64,000 nucleotides of DNA from Pectobacterium colocasium (GTDB lineage: Bacteria; Pseudomonadota; Gammaproteobacteria; Enterobacterales; Enterobacteriaceae). Below the pieces are notes generated by a model that was given only the letters and a program-made list of their open reading frames with translations, was not told the DNA's origin and did no database searches. This document shows, in pieces, positions 46,549 to 55,210 of the stretch (its first letter is position 1; every line of letters starts with the position of its first letter). The position numbers and the translations under genes were made by a program. The stretch is from contig NZ_CP084032.1 of the NCBI RefSeq assembly GCF_020181655.1, forward strand, positions 4,712,001 to 4,776,000. The letters run 5' to 3'.

Positions 46549-47405
46549 CTACCGTACAACTGGAAAAAATCACGTTTCCTCTTCTGCGCAAGCGGCCGCT
46601 TCTGCGTCGCTACGCCTTTCAGCCGGGACTAGTGCTAGCCTGGCTGGTTATGCTAACCGTCGCTCTCTGGGCGCTGTTCCCAGGCTGGTTTACCAGCTAT
46701 AGCCCGACGGAAGGCATCGCGGGCGCACAGCGGCTGGCACCGGATGCAGACTACTGGCTCGGCACCGATCAGTTAGGGCGTGACCTCTACGCACGTATCG
46801 TTTATGGCGCGGTACACTCACTTTCCGGCGCGGTCATCGCCGTCGGGCTAGGTCTGGTACTTGGCAGCTTCTTCGGTCTCTTGGCGGGTGCCGTTGGCGG
46901 CTGGCTGGATAGCGTCGTGATGCGCAGCATTGATGTATTGCTGGCCATCCCCGGCCTGCTACTGGCGCTGAGTGTCATCATCCTGTTGGGTTTCGGCACG
47001 GTTAACGCCGCGATTGCCGTGGGTGTCACTTCCGTTGCCAGCTTTACCCGACTGGTACGTTCAGAAGTGCTGCGCGTGCGCCACAGCGACTACGTCGAAG
47101 CCGCCTACGGTAGCGGCGGCACCTTTCTCAGCGTGTTATGGCGGCATATTCTGCCGAACTCACTGACCACCGTTTTCGCCTTTGCCGCGCTGCAATTCGG
47201 CAGCGCAATTCTGGCTATCTCCACACTCAGCTTCCTCGGCTACGGTGCGCCGCCGCCCACGCCGGAATGGGGCCTGCTGATCGCCGAAGGCCGCAACTAC
47301 ATTGCTACTGCGTGGTGGCTAACCACCTTCCCCGGTCTGGTGGTGGTACTTGTTGTGCTATCCGCTAACCGCATCAGTCAGTCAATCAGGAGAACGGCAC
47401 GATGA
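46545..47405 (+). CDS. ABC transporter permease (DppC-like)
   Basis: Inner-membrane permease of 286 residues, with the DppC/OppC-type N-terminal extension and the LGTDQLGRDLYARIVYGA segment near residue 70. The EAA loop reads YVEAAYGSGGTFLSVLWRHI near 185. About six membrane segments. It overlaps both neighbours by 4 bases (ATGA), so expression is coupled with the channel partner and the ATPase. Confidence 0.9.
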   Translation: MTTVQLEKITFPLLRKRPLLRRYAFQPGLVLAWLVMLTVALWALFPGWFTSYSPTEGIAGAQRLAPDADYWLGTDQLGRDLYARIVYGAVHSLSGAVIAVGLGLVLGSFFGLLAGAVGGWLDSVVMRSIDVLLAIPGLLLALSVIILLGFGTVNAAIAVGVTSVASFTRLVRSEVLRVRHSDYVEAAYGSGGTFLSVLWRHILPNSLTTVFAFAALQFGSAILAISTLSFLGYGAPPPTPEWGLLIAEGRNYIATAWWLTTFPGLVVVLVVLSANRISQSIRRTAR

Positions 47406-49090
47406 GCCTGTCAGCAAGCCTACAAACCAGCGCCGCGGTGCCCGTGTTGGCTCTGGAGAACGTCACGATTGCCTATCGCAGTGACGATCGCGAGCAGACC
47501 GTCGTGGAAGGCGTCTCTTTCCATATTCAGCCTGGAGAAGTGGTCGCGCTGGTCGGAGAATCCGGTTCAGGGAAGACCACCACCGCGCAGGCGGTTATCG
47601 GTTTGCTGGCCGAAAACGGTCGGTTAACACGCGGTGCCATTCGGCTCAATGGCGTGGACATCAGCGGCTGGTCACAGAAGCGGTTGGACAGCGTGCGCGG
47701 CGCGCAGATCAGTCTGATCCCGCAGGATCCCACCAGTTCCCTGAATCCGGTGCAGACCATTGGTGAGCAGGTAGATGAGATTCTGCGCATTCATCAGCGG
47801 GAAGATCGCCAGACCACGCGTCAGAAAACGCTGGCGCTGCTGGAGCGCGTGGGGCTCAACCAGCCGGAACTGCGCGCAAAGCAGTACCCGCACGAACTGT
47901 CTGGCGGTATGAAACAGCGCGTCCTGATAGCCATAGCTATTGCCTTGAAACCCGCGCTGATTATTGCCGATGAACCCACCAGCGCGCTGGATGTCACGGT
48001 GCAGAAACGGATTCTCGATCTACTTGATGAACTACGGCGCGAAAATGGCACAGCGGTGCTGTTCGTCACCCACGATCTGGGTGTAGCGGCCGAGCGTGCC
48101 GATCGGCTTCTGGTCTTTCAGAACGGCTACATTCAGGAGCAAGGCCCTACGCTTGAGGTACTCAACGCGCCCTCAAGCCACTATGCACGCACGCTGCTGG
48201 CTAACGTCCCGTCGCTAAACCCAACGCCGCGTCCACCGCGTACCAATACATCGGAATCTGACATTATTGTCTCGGTTGAAAATCTGGTGCAGAGCTTCCC
48301 CTTGTCAGGCCGTAAAGGGGAACACTTTCGGGCGGTAGATGACGTCTCCTTCAGCGTGGCGCGCGGCACAACGCACGCTATTGTCGGCGAGTCCGGCTCA
48401 GGTAAAACCACCACAGCGCGCAGCCTGCTCGGCTTCCATCACCCCAACGCCGGACGCATTTTGATCGACGGCACCGATATCACTCACCTGAAAGGTGAAG
48501 CGCTACGGCAGTTCCGGCAGAAAATCCAGTTGGTCTATCAAAATCCTTTTGGCTCGCTCGATCCGTCACAGCGGTTGTACGACATCGTTGAAGAACCACT
48601 GCGCAATTTTAATCGCCATACCACCGCGCAGCGGGAACGCAAAATTCATGAGATGTTCGAGCGTGTCGCCCTGCCAATTGCGTTGCTGTCACGCAAACCG
48701 CGTGAGCTGTCTGGCGGCCAACGCCAGCGTGTTGCTATCGCCCGGGCGCTGGTGCTGGAACCTCAGGTATTGGTGTTAGACGAGGCTGTCTCGGCGCTGG
48801 ATGTCACCGTGCAGGCGCAGATTCTGCGTTTGCTGACCGAATTACAGGAATCACTCGGGTTAACGTATCTGTTCATCTCGCACGATTTGGCGGTGGTACG
48901 CCAGATCGCCGACACCGTTTCCGTGCTGTACCACGGCAAGCAGCTTGAATCCGGCCCGGTGGAGCAGATCTTCTCTCAGCCCGCACATCACTATACCCGT
49001 GAACTCATTGCAGCCATTCCCGGACAACAACATCCGGTTTTTGCCCGTTCACATTACCCTCACGTTCACACTGAAACACATGCGCTCTGA
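47402..49090 (+). CDS. Fused double ABC ATPase (DppD-DppF type)
   Basis: A 562-residue cytoplasmic protein with two complete nucleotide-binding domains. Domain 1 (about 15-270): Walker A GESGSGKTTTA, signature LSGGMKQR, Walker B IIADEPTSALD. Domain 2 (about 295-545): GESGSGKTTTA, LSGGQRQR, VLVLDEAVSALD. Domain 1's signature has Met for Gln; domain 2's Walker B ends DEA rather than DEP, both tolerated. One polypeptide replaces the two subunits of dipeptide importers. It powers the two permeases just upstream. Confidence 0.92.
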   Translation: MSLSASLQTSAAVPVLALENVTIAYRSDDREQTVVEGVSFHIQPGEVVALVGESGSGKTTTAQAVIGLLAENGRLTRGAIRLNGVDISGWSQKRLDSVRGAQISLIPQDPTSSLNPVQTIGEQVDEILRIHQREDRQTTRQKTLALLERVGLNQPELRAKQYPHELSGGMKQRVLIAIAIALKPALIIADEPTSALDVTVQKRILDLLDELRRENGTAVLFVTHDLGVAAERADRLLVFQNGYIQEQGPTLEVLNAPSSHYARTLLANVPSLNPTPRPPRTNTSESDIIVSVENLVQSFPLSGRKGEHFRAVDDVSFSVARGTTHAIVGESGSGKTTTARSLLGFHHPNAGRILIDGTDITHLKGEALRQFRQKIQLVYQNPFGSLDPSQRLYDIVEEPLRNFNRHTTAQRERKIHEMFERVALPIALLSRKPRELSGGQRQRVAIARALVLEPQVLVLDEAVSALDVTVQAQILRLLTELQESLGLTYLFISHDLAVVRQIADTVSVLYHGKQLESGPVEQIFSQPAHHYTRELIAAIPGQQHPVFARSHYPHVHTETHAL

Positions 49091-49118
49091 AAAATGGCAC
49101 TAAACCAAGGACTGTAGA

Positions 49119-50153
49119 ATGACAACGAAACGGCTGGGATTTTTCACGCGATTGCTGGACGATGCTTCCGCTCAGCAGCGCTATCGGCTGGCGACGGAAC
49201 AAATCGTCAAAGCCGAACAACTCGGATTCGACAGCGCCTGGGTCGCGCAGCACCACTTTCACGCCGATGAAGGCGGGCTACCTTCGCCGCTGGTGTTTCT
49301 GGCGCTGGTTGCCGCACGCACGCACCGCATCCAACTCGGCACCGGCGTGATTACACTGCCGATGGAAGAGCCGCTGCGCGTAGCGGAAGATACCGCCGTG
49401 CTCGATTTACTCAGCAACGGCAGGCTGGAAATCGGCGTAGGTTCCGGCGGTACACCGTCCTCATTTGCCGCCTTCGGTCACGACAGCGCACAGCGCGGGC
49501 AGATCCTCGGGCGCTATCTTGAGAAACTGCGTGCTGCGTGGCGGGGGGAAGCCTTGAGCGAGGAAGGTAATCAGCTCTACCCTGCTGCGCCGCATTTGGA
49601 TAAGCGCGTCTGGCAGGCCACTTTCTCCATTGAAGGCGCAGAACGAGCCGGTAAAGCAGGCGATGGCCTGATGCTCTCTCGAACTCAACCACGCCCAGAG
49701 CATTTCGCGGACGCCACACTGGCTGACCTGCAAAATCCGATGATCGACGCCTATCTGGCCGCGTTGCCTGCTGGCGTCGCACCGCGCATTCTCAGCTCGC
49801 GTAGCGTTTTCGTGGCTGACGATCGCCAGTTGGCGCTGAGTCTGGCAGAAAAAGGGCTTAATCGCTCCGCCGCCCGTTCCGGCACGTTCCGCCCGATTCC
49901 TCACAACTCGGTAGAGGCGCTGATCGCCTCCTTCGATAGCCATGTCGGCACCGCGCAGGATGTCATCGCGTCACTTCGGGCAGACAGCTCGCTAGAACGT
50001 GCGACCGATGTGACATTCCAGGTACATTCCATCGATCCACCGCATGCGCTGATTCTGCGTTCGCTTGAACTGATTGCCACTCAGGTGGCTCCCGCGTTGG
50101 GCTGGAGACCCGCCGTGAAACAGAAAAGCCCGCTCGGGCAGGAGATTGCATGA
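49119..50153 (+). CDS. LLM-class flavin-dependent monooxygenase
   Basis: A luciferase-like (TIM-barrel) flavin monooxygenase, 344 residues, that would use FMNH2 and O2 to oxidise a small substrate. Characteristic pieces: WVAQHHFHADEGGLPSPLV near residue 41, HRIQLGTGVITLPMEEPLRVAEDTA near 70-94 (named by its LGTGV and PLRVAED parts), and GRLEIGVGSGGTPS near 105. No reductase is encoded nearby, so reduced flavin must come from elsewhere. Sitting inside the ABC operon, it is probably the first catabolic step on the imported compound; sulfonate, thioether or siderophore-like substrates are candidates, not established. The last 4 bases overlap the next gene. Confidence 0.86.
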   Translation: MTTKRLGFFTRLLDDASAQQRYRLATEQIVKAEQLGFDSAWVAQHHFHADEGGLPSPLVFLALVAARTHRIQLGTGVITLPMEEPLRVAEDTAVLDLLSNGRLEIGVGSGGTPSSFAAFGHDSAQRGQILGRYLEKLRAAWRGEALSEEGNQLYPAAPHLDKRVWQATFSIEGAERAGKAGDGLMLSRTQPRPEHFADATLADLQNPMIDAYLAALPAGVAPRILSSRSVFVADDRQLALSLAEKGLNRSAARSGTFRPIPHNSVEALIASFDSHVGTAQDVIASLRADSSLERATDVTFQVHSIDPPHALILRSLELIATQVAPALGWRPAVKQKSPLGQEIA

Positions 50154-51283
50154 CGCACGCTAACACATTACACACCCCTGACGTACTGGATGCACTGGCC
50201 GAAATCGGCTCAGATTCCGCCCTCGCCGCCGCCAGAAAAACCCGCGATGCAGCAACCCGACACACCCAAGGCAGCTACGATGCGCTGTTTAATGCCAACA
50301 CCGCAGACGATGCAACACTGCCGCTATCGCTGCGCTTCTGGTTTGCCGCAAAGATTAGTGGCTGGCAGCAGGATGAGCAGCTACAACATTTCTACGCCGA
50401 GCGGCTGGCAGACTTCCCGGAACCCACGCCGACACCCGCGCTACAGTTGGCGTTGGATCACGCCGAGCGCCTGACGAAAACGCCCGTGCAGGCTTCAGCA
50501 TCCCATGTCAGCGCGCTGGAGCAGGCGGGCTGGTCGGTAAACGATATTGTGACGCTGTCTCAGCTCATCGCATTTGTGAATTTTCAAAGCCGGCTGCTGC
50601 GCGGCTATCGCCTGATTGCCGGTCATCGCGTCGGTCAGCCGCATTCGCAGGCCGCCGTCGCGGGTCAGTGGCATACCCAACCGCAGACACACAGCGGCAA
50701 ATCGGCACCGCAGGCGTTTACTCAGGCAGAGCTAGGATGGGAACCGTGGATCGCGCCCAAACCGCTGGCCGAATTCAATGCAGATGAGCAGGCGATTCTG
50801 GCGCGTTTCGGCCACACCGATTCCGACTATTTTCGTCTGCTAGGCCGCAATCTCCCGGTACTGGAACAGCGCACGCTGACGGATAAAGGGATTTTCTATA
50901 CTGCTGGCGGCCTGCCACGCAAAGAACGCGAACTGATCGCCGCCGTCACCAGCAAGGTCAATGGCTGCATTTACTGCGCCTCGGTACACGCGCGTAAAGC
51001 CAGCCAGCTTTCCAAACAGGATAGCGATGTGCAGCGGCTGCTGGATGTCGTTCCCGGCGGCGATTTAGGCATCGGGCAAAGTCCGCGCTGGCAGGCGATT
51101 ATCGATTTCTCGGCACGTCTTTCCGCCACACCCGCGCAGGTCAACGCCAACGACCTGAAACAGCTGCAAGAGCAAGGGTTAGATACGCTGGAGATTGTCG
51201 ATGTGGTGCAGTCAGCCGCCTTCTTCTCATGGGCAAACCGACTGATGCTAACGCTGGGCGAACCGTTCTGGCCGGAGCATTAA
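50150..51283 (+). CDS. CMD-domain / AhpD-like alkylhydroperoxidase fusion protein
   Basis: A 377-residue protein made of two related carboxymuconolactone-decarboxylase-type halves. The N-terminal half (about 1-170; ALQLALDHAERLTKTP, IVTLSQLIAFVNFQSRLL) lacks Cys residues at the active helix. The C-terminal half (about 210-377) keeps NGCIYCASVHARKA near 270, the CxxC-His redox centre of AhpD-like proteins. I recall these halves as separate adjacent proteins (Avi_7170 and Avi_7169 types) in some bacteria; here they are one frame. Likely role: peroxide or organic-radical handling around the flavin monooxygenase. It ends the operon. Confidence 0.82.
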   Translation: MTHANTLHTPDVLDALAEIGSDSALAAARKTRDAATRHTQGSYDALFNANTADDATLPLSLRFWFAAKISGWQQDEQLQHFYAERLADFPEPTPTPALQLALDHAERLTKTPVQASASHVSALEQAGWSVNDIVTLSQLIAFVNFQSRLLRGYRLIAGHRVGQPHSQAAVAGQWHTQPQTHSGKSAPQAFTQAELGWEPWIAPKPLAEFNADEQAILARFGHTDSDYFRLLGRNLPVLEQRTLTDKGIFYTAGGLPRKERELIAAVTSKVNGCIYCASVHARKASQLSKQDSDVQRLLDVVPGGDLGIGQSPRWQAIIDFSARLSATPAQVNANDLKQLQEQGLDTLEIVDVVQSAAFFSWANRLMLTLGEPFWPEH

Positions 51284-51399
51284 TCCAGCGTTGCACGATA
51301 GCAAATCAGGCGACACGATATCTGCGCCGCCTGATGTTATTTATTTTTAGTGTCATAAATGAACTAAATTAAGTAAAAACCAACAAGGAAGTATTACAC

Positions 51400-51441
51400 A
51401 TGGACATTAAGAAAATTTACGGACTATACTTAACCCATTAA
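51400..51441 (+). CDS. Possible 13-codon leader peptide upstream of hipB
   Basis: ATG followed by 12 codons (MDIKKIYGLYLTH) and TAA, preceded at 8 bases by a strong AAGGAAG ribosome site, which is better than the one in front of hipB. It ends inside the palindrome that looks like the HipB operator, 29 bases before hipB. It is too short to prove coding; translation could affect hipB mRNA access or stability. Confidence 0.3.
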   Translation: MDIKKIYGLYLTH

Positions 51442-51449
51442 CGGGTTAA
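51430..51449. promoter_or_regulatory. Palindromic operator candidate of hipBST
   Basis: TTAACCC-N6-GGGTTAA, a perfect 7-bp dyad 21 bases before the hipB start. Toxin-antitoxin operons are autoregulated by the HTH antitoxin at such sites, so HipB is the expected binder. Confidence 0.55.
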
Positions 51450-51470
51450 ACTCAAAGAAAGAGTCCATTT

Positions 51471-51797
51471 ATGAACACCCTTTCCACTGCGCCAACATTG
51501 CTCAAGCTCGACGCCATTAGCGAAGCAATCAACGAACTCCGGCACGAATTCGCGCGTAGCGATGCCTCCAGCAAAGAGGTCGTACTGGAAGACCACATTC
51601 ACTCGCTGGATACCTTTGGCGTTCAGCTAAATACGCGACGTAAAGCGTTGGGTATCGAACTCGCTACGCTAGAGCTACAGACTGGCGTATCACTATCCAC
51701 GTTAAAACGTTTATTCAAAGATCCCGCTCAGGTGAAGTTTTCCACGGTGTATAGCGTCTGTTCCGCGTTAGGGATAAAGCTATGCGCCGTCAAGTAA
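51471..51797 (+). CDS. hipB: HipB-like HTH protein of a HipBST toxin-antitoxin system
   Basis: A 108-residue protein with a C-terminal Xre-type helix-turn-helix (about 48-105): LNTRRKALGIELATLELQTG, SLSTLKRLFKD. It is expected to bind and repress its own promoter and to sequester the HipS-HipT pair. The N-terminal 45 residues are helical and unrecognised. Its end overlaps hipS by 16 bases. The next two genes are pieces of HipA encoded separately. Confidence 0.84.
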   Translation: MNTLSTAPTLLKLDAISEAINELRHEFARSDASSKEVVLEDHIHSLDTFGVQLNTRRKALGIELATLELQTGVSLSTLKRLFKDPAQVKFSTVYSVCSALGIKLCAVK

Positions 51798-52096
51798 AGG
51801 TCTATCTTTACGGTGTCCACATCGGCCAGTTAAGTCAGGACGATGAAGGCTATCTGTTTGAATATAAACAATCCTACATCGGCCCGTCATTATCATTGAG
51901 CCTACCGATACAGACCGGAGCATTTCGCAGCACAACATTGCCGCCTTATTTTGCCTCGTTAGCCCCCGAAGGCTGGCTCCGGCGCCAGTACAGCCAGCTA
52001 CAGCATCTGGATGAGAAAGACCTGTTTGGCATCCTCATTCAAAACGGTAAGAATCTGATCGGCGCCGTACAACTGATTGCAGAGGATAAAGCATGA
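51782..52096 (+). CDS. hipS: HipS, small antitoxin equivalent to the HipA N-terminal subdomain
   Basis: A 104-residue protein matching the N-terminal subdomain of HipA kinases (VYLYGVHIGQLSQDDEGYLFEY; LPPYFASLAPEGWLR near residue 53; FGILIQNGKNLIGAVQL near 80). In HipBST systems this part is a separate protein that neutralises the HipT kinase. The split is genuine here: the reading frame stops and HipT restarts with a 4-base overlap, and there is no frameshift scar in the HipA core. It overlaps hipB by 16 bases. Confidence 0.84.
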   Translation: MRRQVKVYLYGVHIGQLSQDDEGYLFEYKQSYIGPSLSLSLPIQTGAFRSTTLPPYFASLAPEGWLRRQYSQLQHLDEKDLFGILIQNGKNLIGAVQLIAEDKA

Positions 52097-53133
52097 CAAC
52101 ATGTCGAATCTTGCTGACACCGCTGACGCATGAAGAAGAGATTGCCACAGGTTATAGCCGCAAAGGGTTGAAGCATCTGGCAGGATCAATGCATGCCTCC
52201 CCAGACTTACGTTTCACGCGCCAGCAATTCATGCACGACCTGCCACAAATACAGAAAGGCATGAGTATTTCTGGCTATCAGCCCAAGATTCAGATGGTGT
52301 TACAAGATAGGACGTTTACCGTCGTTGATCATCAAGGCATGTACATCCTCAAACCCTCTCCGATTGAATTTCCTCATTTGGCAGAAAACGAACATGCCAC
52401 AATGACGCTAATGGCACGTCTGGGATTTGCCGTCCCACCACACGGATTGCTCCGTTTTAAACCGGAACAGACGGATGACGAACCTGAGTTCGCTTTCGTT
52501 ATTAAGCGCTTCGACCGCGACGAAAAAACGGGCCACCCTATCCATCAGGAACAGTTGGACGGTGCGATGGGGATCGGTGAAAAATTCGGTAAAATACACA
52601 CCGATGGTAAACAGTACATCAGTTATGAGCAGTTAGCTTTATTCCTTAGCGAACACGTTAATGACAATATCGTCTTCAAAATAGATCTGTTCCGCCGCAT
52701 CGCTTACGCCTACATGCTAGGTAACAACGACATGCACCTGCGTAATTTTGGGCTAATACACTCACGCTCAGGCCAGTTAATGCTAGCGCCGATTTATGAC
52801 TTCGTTTCTGTCGCCCCCTATCCCTCCTATTTTTCTTCCTGCTTCATGGCACTACCGCTGCTGATTCAAGAAGAGGGGGATGAAGCGCTCGCACCAGGGT
52901 TTGAAACCGCGTATGGAGAATACCTTGGTATGGATTTCATTCTGTTCGGACAGCGTATCGGGCTGAGTGAAAACCTGACCAAAAAGCTACTGGCAGACTT
53001 CCTCAAAGAAGCTGAATGCGTTGAATCAACCTATCGGGATTCCTTTATGCCTGCGGAGGCGATTGATACGACGCTGCGGTGCTATCGACACCGCCTGAAT
53101 CTTATAAGCATTCTTGATGCAGAACGGATTTAG
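52093..53133 (+). CDS. hipT: HipT, HipA-type serine/threonine kinase toxin
   Basis: A 346-residue kinase that corresponds to HipA without its N-terminal subdomain. It has the SIS motif at residues 58-60 (autophosphorylation serines in the Gly-rich loop of E. coli HipT), the ATP-anchoring Lys in YILKP near 86, the catalytic loop GNNDMHLRNFG near 230, and the metal-binding Asp in APIYDF near 253. HipT phosphorylates tryptophanyl-tRNA synthetase in E. coli; the target here is inferred by family. It overlaps hipS by 4 bases and is the last gene of the operon. Confidence 0.86.
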   Translation: MTTCRILLTPLTHEEEIATGYSRKGLKHLAGSMHASPDLRFTRQQFMHDLPQIQKGMSISGYQPKIQMVLQDRTFTVVDHQGMYILKPSPIEFPHLAENEHATMTLMARLGFAVPPHGLLRFKPEQTDDEPEFAFVIKRFDRDEKTGHPIHQEQLDGAMGIGEKFGKIHTDGKQYISYEQLALFLSEHVNDNIVFKIDLFRRIAYAYMLGNNDMHLRNFGLIHSRSGQLMLAPIYDFVSVAPYPSYFSSCFMALPLLIQEEGDEALAPGFETAYGEYLGMDFILFGQRIGLSENLTKKLLADFLKEAECVESTYRDSFMPAEAIDTTLRCYRHRLNLISILDAERI

Positions 53134-53242
53134 CGCGCCGTAGTCAAACGTTTTCATCGCATCACTGTGGATATCGATGCAGTGGCGCAGACCTTCCGCT
53201 AGGCTATCCGGCAGACATGATCCACGATACAGGCGCAACACC

Positions 53243-53998
53243 ATGATAAAACGCTTATCCCTCACACTGACCTTATTAACGCTTTCCGCGTCGTCACTAG
53301 CGCAAGATGTTCTGCCTGATGCGGTGAAGAACATCGAAAAACAGGGCATTACGATCATCAAGCCGTTCACCGCACCCGGTGGCGTGCAAGGCTGGCTGGG
53401 CAGCTATCAGGGAATGGGGGTTACCATCTACTTAACGCCGGATGGTAAGCATGCCATTTCGGGCTATATGTATGATGAGAAGGGCAATAATCTGAGCGAA
53501 GCGCTGATTCAGCAGGAAGTGTATGTGCCTGCTGGTCGGGAGATGTGGCAGAAATTACAGCAAGCGCCGTTTATTACCGAAGGGGACAAGGATGCACCGC
53601 GTAAAATCGTCGTCTTTGCCGACCCGTTTTGCCCTTACTGCAAACAGTTTTGGCAGCAGGCACAACCGTGGGTAAAAGCAGGAAAAGTACAGCTGCAAAC
53701 GTTGCTGGTTGGCGTTATCAAACCGGAAAGCGGACGTTATGCCGCCGCGATTCTTGCCGCCAGCGATCCGGCCAAAGCCTGGCATGATTATGAACTCTCG
53801 AACGGCAAAACTATCCCCCCGCTCCCTGAGAAGTCGTCACGCGACATCTGGAATAACATTCAGCACAATCAGAGGCTGATGGATGAACTCGGCGCCAACG
53901 TCACGCCTGCCATCTATTACCTGAATGATAAGAATGAATTACAACAGGTCGTCGGGCTGCCGGATGCACAGCAGTTGGCGGAGATGATGGGGAAATAA
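53243..53998 (+). CDS. dsbG: Periplasmic disulfide isomerase/chaperone DsbG
   Basis: A 251-residue exported thioredoxin-fold protein. Signal peptide about 1-20 ends SLAQ. The N-terminal dimerisation part (about 22-80) is followed by the catalytic domain with the redox motif FCPYC near residue 131 and the cis-Pro in NVTPAIYYL near 222. The CPYC sequence and length (E. coli DsbG 248) separate it from DsbC. It protects single cysteines from sulfenylation and isomerises disulfides. The start is ATG 53243 (MIKRLS), giving a proper signal peptide. A clear terminator follows. Confidence 0.92.
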   Translation: MIKRLSLTLTLLTLSASSLAQDVLPDAVKNIEKQGITIIKPFTAPGGVQGWLGSYQGMGVTIYLTPDGKHAISGYMYDEKGNNLSEALIQQEVYVPAGREMWQKLQQAPFITEGDKDAPRKIVVFADPFCPYCKQFWQQAQPWVKAGKVQLQTLLVGVIKPESGRYAAAILAASDPAKAWHDYELSNGKTIPPLPEKSSRDIWNNIQHNQRLMDELGANVTPAIYYLNDKNELQQVVGLPDAQQLAEMMGK

Positions 53999-54001
53999 GC
54001 A

Positions 54002-54032
54002 CAGGAGGGGATTACCCTCCTGACGTTTTCTT
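54002..54032 (+). terminator. dsbG terminator
   Basis: Perfect 8-bp stem CAGGAGGG/CCCTCCTG with a 5-base loop followed by ACGTTTTCTTTT, directly after the dsbG stop. Confidence 0.85.
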
Positions 54033-54938
54033 TTAGCGATGCGACCAGTAAGCCATAAAGTTGATCGTCTCTTTATCGAGGTGGCGTTCGTCCAGCAGAT
54101 AACGACGCAACCGTTTGATTGCAGAAGACTCGCCTGCCGCCCAGGCGTAAAACGGACGATGCGCCGTTGCCCGTTCCCACAGTAATTCGTCTTCCGGCGT
54201 CTCCTGTGCGATTTCCTCACGCTTGGTACAGGCGCTGGTGGGAATCTTCACGTCCTGTTGCACCGCAGCCAGCAGGCGTTCGCCCCATACTGTGCTACCG
54301 GTTTCCTCACGCGGCAGCCAGTGAATCTGAGCAAACGGGAAATTACCCGACGTCACGCAGTCAGCCGCTTTCGGCACTTCAAAAAAAGCCTGCACCGACG
54401 GCGGAGAAGGCTGACTCGCTAACTGTTCGAGAATCCCCATGGCCGCTGGCAGCGCCGTTTCATCCGCAATCAGCAGCACCTGCTCAACGCCCTCGTGTGG
54501 TGCCCACTCATAGCCGCCGCTATCGCCATCGGCCTCTGCATTGGGTGCGACAATCTGTAGCGTATCACCCGGCTTAGCATGATTCGCCCAGCTTGAGGCC
54601 GGCCCGGTATCACCATGCAGCACAAAATCGATCGCCGCCTGCTGTGATTCACGTGAGACGGAGCGCAGCGTATAGGTACGTAAAATCGGACGACGCTCGC
54701 GCGGTAGCGCCAGATAGTCCTGATACCAGGTATCGCTCACGGCCATCGGCGTCAGCTCCCCGCTTTCACTGGCGAACAGCAGTTTGATGCGCTGATCCGG
54801 CGCGTCCAGTTTCATCTGGCGCACTTCCGCCCCAGTGAACACACAGCGAGCTAATGAAGGCGAGAGCAGCGTCTTACTCTCTAAGCGTAAGTTGAATAAT
54901 CGATAGGCTGAAGACGTTGTACGGGTAGCTAAAGACAT
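54033..54938 (-). CDS. Siderophore-interacting protein (FAD-dependent ferric-siderophore reductase)
   Basis: A 301-residue cytoplasmic protein of the ViuB/YqjH-type family that frees iron from ferric siderophores by reduction. An N-terminal FAD-binding barrel (about 15-130: RTYTLRSVS near 74, the flavin-contact RxYxxR, and FVLHGDTGPASSWA near 105) is followed by an NAD(P)H-like domain (LIADETALPAAMGILEQL near 160; AWAAGESSAIKRLRRYL near 262). A nearly consensus Fur box lies about 80 bases upstream, so it should be induced by low iron. It stands alone; no siderophore genes are adjacent. Confidence 0.9.
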   Translation of the reverse strand: MSLATRTTSSAYRLFNLRLESKTLLSPSLARCVFTGAEVRQMKLDAPDQRIKLLFASESGELTPMAVSDTWYQDYLALPRERRPILRTYTLRSVSRESQQAAIDFVLHGDTGPASSWANHAKPGDTLQIVAPNAEADGDSGGYEWAPHEGVEQVLLIADETALPAAMGILEQLASQPSPPSVQAFFEVPKAADCVTSGNFPFAQIHWLPREETGSTVWGERLLAAVQQDVKIPTSACTKREEIAQETPEDELLWERATAHRPFYAWAAGESSAIKRLRRYLLDERHLDKETINFMAYWSHR

Positions 54939-55018
54939 AATGAGAAAACCGTATGTTTTGTAAGGAAAAATCAGTCCGCGGGATAAAACCCATTACCGCA
55001 ACTTATCATAAACAAAAC

Positions 55019-55037
55019 ACTAACGATAATCATTATC
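55019..55037. promoter_or_regulatory. Fur box upstream of the siderophore-interacting protein gene
   Basis: Matches the 19-bp consensus GATAATGATAATCATTATC at 16 of 19 positions, with the last 13 bases exact (GATAATCATTATC). It lies 81-99 bases from the gene start. Confidence 0.85.
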
Positions 55038-55151
55038 ACCATTCAGGTGAATGCCGTGATAAAAGCAGCATTGTCTTCATACTATCTATTTCTTCATATT
55101 ATGGGGCAGAGGGTCATATTGAGCTGGCACAAAAAATCACCAGAAGACTTG

Positions 55152-55190
55152 TTAATAGGTCTTTTATTTTTTAATCTAAAGACCTATTAA
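55152..55190. promoter_or_regulatory. Inverted repeat upstream of the relE-type operon (operator candidate)
   Basis: TTAATAGGTCTTT and its exact complement AAAGACCTATTAA, 13 bp each, with a 13-base AT-rich spacer, 21 bases before the antitoxin start. Further GGTC half sites follow. This fits autoregulation by an antitoxin-toxin complex. Confidence 0.6.
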
Positions 55191-55210
55191 TCGGTCATAA
55201 AGGGTCCATT

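Noticed and set aside
51782..53133. hipA broken by frameshift
   Set aside because: Both pieces start with in-frame ATG, overlap by 4 bases in ATGA style and have complete subdomains, as in HipBST systems.
54953..55174. 73-codon ORF covering the Fur box and the operator dyad
   Set aside because: Overlaps two strong regulatory sites, has no family features; more likely promoter DNA.
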